Source: UBA7446 sp049596455
Lineage (GTDB): Bacteria; Bacteroidota; Bacteroidia; Flavobacteriales; Flavobacteriaceae
Assembly: GCA_049596455.1 (NCBI GenBank)
Contig: JBMYLP010000010.1
Coordinates: 1-55,203, forward strand
Direction: 5' to 3'
DNA length: 55,203 nucleotides
The notes under the pieces were generated by a model. That model ran no database searches and had not been told where the DNA came from. It saw nothing but the letters and a program-made list of their open reading frames with translations. The translations under genes were made by a program, and so were the position numbers. Below are positions 51,742 to 55,203 of the stretch, piece after piece (position 1 is the stretch's first letter; the number at the start of each line of letters is the position of its first letter).

Positions 51742-52590
51742 ATGGAAAATTCAAGAAGAATAGTTGACCTTGTCGTTATTTCTGATACACACTTTGGGAC
51801 TATCGGATGTCGTGCTAAAGAATTAAATAAGTATTTAAAAAGTATTAATCCAAAAAAAATAATTCTAAATGGTGATATAATAGATATGTGGCAATTCAAT
51901 AAACGTCACTGGGATAAATATCACACAAAAGTCATCAAACAATTTTTAAAATTTATGTCCGACGGCACTAAAGTTCATTACATTGCTGGAAATCATGACG
52001 AGACGCTTAGACGATTTCTTAATTTTGAATTAGAAGGTTTTAGAATAACCAACAAGCTTTCACTAGATTTGGATGGGAAAAAAACATGGTTTTTTCATGG
52101 CGATGTGTTTGATGTGACCATGCAACACTCAAGATGGCTTACACGTTTGGGTGGATTTGGGTACGATCTTCTAATTTTGATAAATGCAACCGTCAACAAA
52201 ATTTTAACCCTTTTTGGTCAAGAAAAACTTTCTTTTTCAAAATCCATAAAAAACAAAGTGAAAGCAGCAGTGTCATACATCAATAAATTTGAAACCACCG
52301 TAACCGATATTGCATTAAGAAATAATTTCGATTATGTGGTTTGTGGGCACATTCACCAGCCGTGTATCAAGACCTTTGAAACAAAAGATGGGAGCATTAC
52401 CTATTTGAATTCAGGGGATTGGATTGAGAATATGACTGCTTTGGAGTACCATGATAAAAAATGGACTTTATTTCAATACGACCCAGCTTCTTTTAAAGAT
52501 AAAAAATTTGACGATCAAGCTTATAAAGACCCCAAAGCGCTATTTTCAGATTTGGTGGCCGAAATCAATCCAAATCCAACAAGCTCATGA
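51742..52590 (+). CDS. LpxH-like UDP-2,3-diacylglucosamine diphosphatase family
   Basis: A 282-residue calcineurin-type phosphoesterase with the metal motifs SDTHFGTIGC, LNGDIIDMW, AGNHDETL, FHGDVFD and CGHIHQPC. The spacing and the HGD/GHIHQP pair resemble LpxH, which cleaves UDP-diacylglucosamine to lipid X. Members of this longer subgroup in Flavobacteria are annotated as such, but substrate is not proven. It overlaps the following glycosyltransferase gene by four bases. Confidence 0.8.
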   Translation: MENSRRIVDLVVISDTHFGTIGCRAKELNKYLKSINPKKIILNGDIIDMWQFNKRHWDKYHTKVIKQFLKFMSDGTKVHYIAGNHDETLRRFLNFELEGFRITNKLSLDLDGKKTWFFHGDVFDVTMQHSRWLTRLGGFGYDLLILINATVNKILTLFGQEKLSFSKSIKNKVKAAVSYINKFETTVTDIALRNNFDYVVCGHIHQPCIKTFETKDGSITYLNSGDWIENMTALEYHDKKWTLFQYDPASFKDKKFDDQAYKDPKALFSDLVAEINPNPTSS

Positions 52591-53624
52591 AAGTGCTTTA
52601 CGCCATTCAAGCTACTGGTAATGGCCATATTTCTAGAGCTAAAGAACTCATACCGTATCTTCAAAAAAACATTGAAGTGGATGTATTATTAAGTGGAACA
52701 TCTGCTGATATTGAATTAGGGCTCCCCATACGATTTTACTTTAAAGGGCTCAGCTTTGTGTTTGGTAAAAATGGTGGGGTCAATATCTGGAAGACCATTG
52801 CGCAAATGGATTTTTGGAGGTTTTTTAAAGACATAAAACGATTACCTTTAAACGAATACGATCTTGTAATTAACGATTTTGAGCCTGTTTCGGCTTGGGC
52901 TTGTTTTCTTCAAAAAAAACAATGTATTGCCCTAAGTCATCAGTTTAGTTTACTCAATGAAAAGGTGCCAATACCCGAAAAAAAAGCCAGATTATCTCAT
53001 TTGATTTTAAAATATTATGCGCCCGCATCAGTAGGGTATGGTTTTCATTTTAAGTCCTATGCTTCATCCATATATACTCCTGTAATACAGAAAGAACTCA
53101 AAAGCATACGCCCACGTAAAGAAAATTATTTTGTGGTTTATTTGCCTGCATTTGACGATAAAAAAATTATTAGCGTATTATCAAAAATTTACAACACCAA
53201 TTGGGTAGTATTTTCAAAACACACCAAAGAAAGATACAGCTATGGTAATATCAAAGTAGAGCAAATTTCAAATCAAGGTTTTATTGAAAAATTAATCAAT
53301 TGTAGTGGCGTTTTGTGTGGTGCAGGTTTTGAAACTCCATCAGAAGCTCTCTATCTAAAAAAGAAACTTTTGGTGATTCCAATGAAAAATCAATACGAAC
53401 AACAGTGTAATGCTGAAGCACTCAAAAACATGGGTGTGCCTGTAATGTATGATTTGAATCAAAACAACATTAAAATCATTGAAGACTGGATTAAATCAAA
53501 AAAAATTATAGAAGTTGATTATTCTGAATCGCCTCAAAAAGTCATCAATCAAATTATTAATGATTACTTAAAAAAACCATCAAACAAAAAGCTTGTTCGC
53601 AAATTTAATTCGGTTACAACATAG
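52587..53624 (+). CDS. GT-B-fold glycosyltransferase family protein
   Basis: A 345-residue protein with the N-terminal nucleotide-sugar transferase pattern MKVLYAIQATGNGHISRA (as in MurG/UGT-like proteins) and a C-terminal donor-site region (NCSGVLCGAGFETPSEAL, then IPMKNQYEQQCNA). It probably transfers a sugar to a lipid or glycan; acceptor unknown. Coupling to the LpxH-like gene points to lipid A-like or glycolipid metabolism, which is inference. Confidence 0.8.
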   Translation: MKVLYAIQATGNGHISRAKELIPYLQKNIEVDVLLSGTSADIELGLPIRFYFKGLSFVFGKNGGVNIWKTIAQMDFWRFFKDIKRLPLNEYDLVINDFEPVSAWACFLQKKQCIALSHQFSLLNEKVPIPEKKARLSHLILKYYAPASVGYGFHFKSYASSIYTPVIQKELKSIRPRKENYFVVYLPAFDDKKIISVLSKIYNTNWVVFSKHTKERYSYGNIKVEQISNQGFIEKLINCSGVLCGAGFETPSEALYLKKKLLVIPMKNQYEQQCNAEALKNMGVPVMYDLNQNNIKIIEDWIKSKKIIEVDYSESPQKVINQIINDYLKKPSNKKLVRKFNSVTT

Positions 53625-53642
53625 CAGAATTAAAACAAAAAA

Positions 53643-54626
53643 TTATTTTACAAGCTCCAGTTCTTTTGAAGCAATTGTATTCCCATCAATACTTTTAAAA
53701 GAAACAATGGTTTTGAGTGTGTTTAAATCTATGTGTAGCGAAGCGTAGCTATTTTGAGTAATTACCTCACCAGATCTGTAGGGGTTTGGTTCATTTTTAT
53801 TCCAGGAAATAGCTTCTGTCATACCACTTGAGGTAATATCAACCAAAACAAAATCTTTTTCCTTTAAAATTGATACTTCTGAGTGGTGCCTGTCGCCACT
53901 CAAAAAAATCGGGTTTTTGATATGGTGATGCTTTAATAATGATAAAAATTTTGTCCTCTCATCTGGGTAATTACTCCATTTTTCAAATCGGTGTTTGTTG
54001 GATAAAAATTGAATCCCCCCTGCAAATATATGGATGTCTGCTTTGGAATTTTTAAGTATGTATTCAAGCCAATTCCATTGTTGCTCTCCCAGTAGCTCTC
54101 CTTGTATTTTGGAGACTTTATCACCTAATTTCTCACCTAAATAGGGCGTTCTAAAAAAGCGATTGTCTAAAAGTATTAGACTGATTTTGAAGCCGTTTTG
54201 AATATATTCATAGTGTTGATATGCGCCGCCACGCGCTAAGATTTCTTCGCTATTTACAAGGTTTGCAAATGCACTAAAATCGGCTAAGCTCTTTGTTCTG
54301 TTAATGTAGCTGCTATCTCCGTTGTTAATGCCATAGTCGTGGTCATCCCAAATAGCTAACATTTTTGTTTGTTCTAATAGGTTTTGATAAGAAGATTTAT
54401 TTTTTAGCTGTTTGTATTTGGCAGTTAAATCTTCTGCATCCCCATCTTTGCCATAAACAGTATCTCCAAGCCAAATAAACAGATTTGGCTTTTCAGCTCC
54501 TATAGTATTTAGAATTTGATCACTTTCTGGTTTTGTATGTTTATGACACGAGCCAAAGGATACGGTAAAGGTGTTTTGTTGCGCAAAGGCAAAACAAGAT
54601 ATAAGAAGTAAGCTAAATCTAATCAT
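53643..54626 (-). CDS. PhoD-like alkaline phosphatase/phosphodiesterase
   Basis: A 327-residue exported protein (signal peptide ending AFAQ) with the PhoD metallophosphatase pattern: SFGSCHKH near the start, FIWLGDTVYG with the metal Asp, AIWDDHDYGINNGD, and FLSGDRHHSEV with the metal His residues. It probably releases phosphate from extracellular esters. It lacks the long N-terminal domain of classical PhoD. It ends 19 bases from the convergent glycosyltransferase gene. Confidence 0.87.
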   Translation of the reverse strand: MIRFSLLLISCFAFAQQNTFTVSFGSCHKHTKPESDQILNTIGAEKPNLFIWLGDTVYGKDGDAEDLTAKYKQLKNKSSYQNLLEQTKMLAIWDDHDYGINNGDSSYINRTKSLADFSAFANLVNSEEILARGGAYQHYEYIQNGFKISLILLDNRFFRTPYLGEKLGDKVSKIQGELLGEQQWNWLEYILKNSKADIHIFAGGIQFLSNKHRFEKWSNYPDERTKFLSLLKHHHIKNPIFLSGDRHHSEVSILKEKDFVLVDITSSGMTEAISWNKNEPNPYRSGEVITQNSYASLHIDLNTLKTIVSFKSIDGNTIASKELELVK

Positions 54627-54684
54627 GATGTAAATTTCATGATCGATTATAAACTATATGTTAAATTGATAAAAAGAAACAAAG

Positions 54685-54708
54685 AAACCCGCAACCTGTT
54701 GCGGGTTT
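54685..54708 (-). terminator. Terminator downstream of the GH3 gene
   Basis: AAACCCGCAA and TTGCGGGTTT form a ten-pair stem around a four-base loop, followed on the minus strand by CTTTGTTTCTTTTT. It lies 138 bases beyond the GH3 stop and upstream of the PhoD-like gene, separating the two. Confidence 0.75.
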
Positions 54709-54846
54709 GACTGTACACCCCATTGAGCTATTTTCGAAACCTTCACTGGAATTATTACAAAAGCTTAATGCTTCTAAAGATAAATTAGACTAGCAATTAT
54801 AAGTCTGTATTTTTAGAAACATACAACCAAAACTATCGTTAGTTTA

Positions 54847-55203
54847 TTAGTCAAAGCTCATACCACTTCCTTGGGCAAACAACACTCCTTCTCCCTTAGA
54901 AGACATAGGCCATGTAAAGTTAAGCCTTCCAGAGGGTTGAGCATCACCAAACACCACATCTGCAATTCCTTCGCCAGCCATTCCTGGTAAAAAAGAAGCC
55001 AAAAAAGCATCCCAATTGTCGAGATGGTCGTGTACCATCAAAGGACGACCACTTAGCACAATAACAATAAGTGGATTTCCTGATGCATAAACACGGTTCA
55101 ATATTTCTTTGTCTAATTTGTTTAGGCTTAAATCTGCATCATCTCCATAGCCCTCTGCATAAGGATACTCCCCAACAACTGCAATCACCACATCATCACT
55201 TGA
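54847..55203 (-). CDS. Glycoside hydrolase family 3, C-terminal part (5' end cut off)
   Basis: The frame is open to the window edge; 118 codons are visible. They cover the end of the GH3 C-terminal domain: VVGEYPYAEGYGDDADLSL with the acid/base region, IVIVLSGRPLMV, FLPGMAGEGIADVVFGDAQPSGRLNFTWP. This is the pattern of exo-beta-glucosidases. The gene ends soon after this block, so there is no fibronectin-type III tail. The substrate cannot be told from this fragment. Confidence 0.9.
   Translation of the reverse strand, partial: SSDDVVIAVVGEYPYAEGYGDDADLSLNKLDKEILNRVYASGNPLIVIVLSGRPLMVHDHLDNWDAFLASFLPGMAGEGIADVVFGDAQPSGRLNFTWPMSSKGEGVLFAQGSGMSFD

Noticed and set aside
54719..54793. A plus-strand open stretch reading like a Leu-rich helix (ELFSKPSLELLQKL)
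   Set aside because: It has no start codon, runs through the terminator hairpin and is too short to distinguish from chance; a gene remnant is possible but unsupported.
1..55203. CRISPR arrays, insertion sequences, prophage or plasmid functions
   Set aside because: No regularly spaced repeats, transposase, integrase or phage structural operon were seen; tRNA-Asp is not flanked by an integrase gene or a duplicated 3' end.

Overview
The window looks like a core-genome segment of a marine-type Flavobacteriaceae bacterium (Bacteroidota). The evidence is the AT-rich composition, the type IX secretion/gliding genes gldKLMN, a mevalonate-pathway HMG-CoA reductase, an S16 protein with a long acidic tail, a DnaE carrying its own exonuclease domain, and Bacteroidetes-style promoters (TTTG, 19 bases, TAnnTTTG) without obvious Shine-Dalgarno sites. 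No insertion sequence, prophage, CRISPR array or rRNA operon was seen.

Layout. 1-1183: 3' end of a repeat-rich surface protein and its terminator. 1210-11002 (minus): a small conserved protein, an FAD oxidoreductase, gldN-gldM-gldL-gldK, a degenerate arginase-fold protein and topA. 11173-12143: a split YeeE/YedE transporter. 12213-16402: a packed series miaB, a sigma-54 activator without a sensor domain, lptE, a TPR protein and secG. 16497-18938: groES-groEL behind a -24/-12 (sigma-54-type) promoter, then a GAF protein. 18981-25967: purH and the rod-shape set mreB-mreC-mreD-mrdA-rodA. 25964-33283: a C-terminal processing protease, surE, a small membrane protein, lpxB, an NlpC/P60 lipoprotein, comEC and a secreted thioredoxin. 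33270-40051: POT peptide transporter, HMG-CoA reductase with a GYDIA-type GHMP kinase, a LytS-type histidine kinase, an MscS channel and tRNA-Asp. 40118-44866: trxA and dnaE. 45018-49478: rpsP, rimM, a TonB-dependent receptor and a PQQ-type sugar dehydrogenase. 49479-49697: a small transcription unit with a possible switching RNA and a 25-codon ORF. 49788-54626: a DEAD-box helicase, an LpxH-like phosphoesterase with a glycosyltransferase, and a PhoD-like phosphatase. 54847-55203: the 3' end of a GH3 glycosidase gene.

How the genes work together. Most serve envelope biogenesis (T9SS, LPS transport and lipid A, elongasome, Sec, NlpC hydrolase) or housekeeping. The two places that deserve most attention are the sensor-less sigma-54 activator embedded with lptE and secG directly upstream of a sigma-54-type groESL promoter, and the small structured RNA/short-ORF unit at 49479-49697. 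No gap between genes exceeds 300 bases. The longest are 49504-49787 (described as the small RNA unit), 1405-1656 (AT-rich, one weak promoter), 51504-51741 (one -7 box) and 54627-54846 (one terminator).
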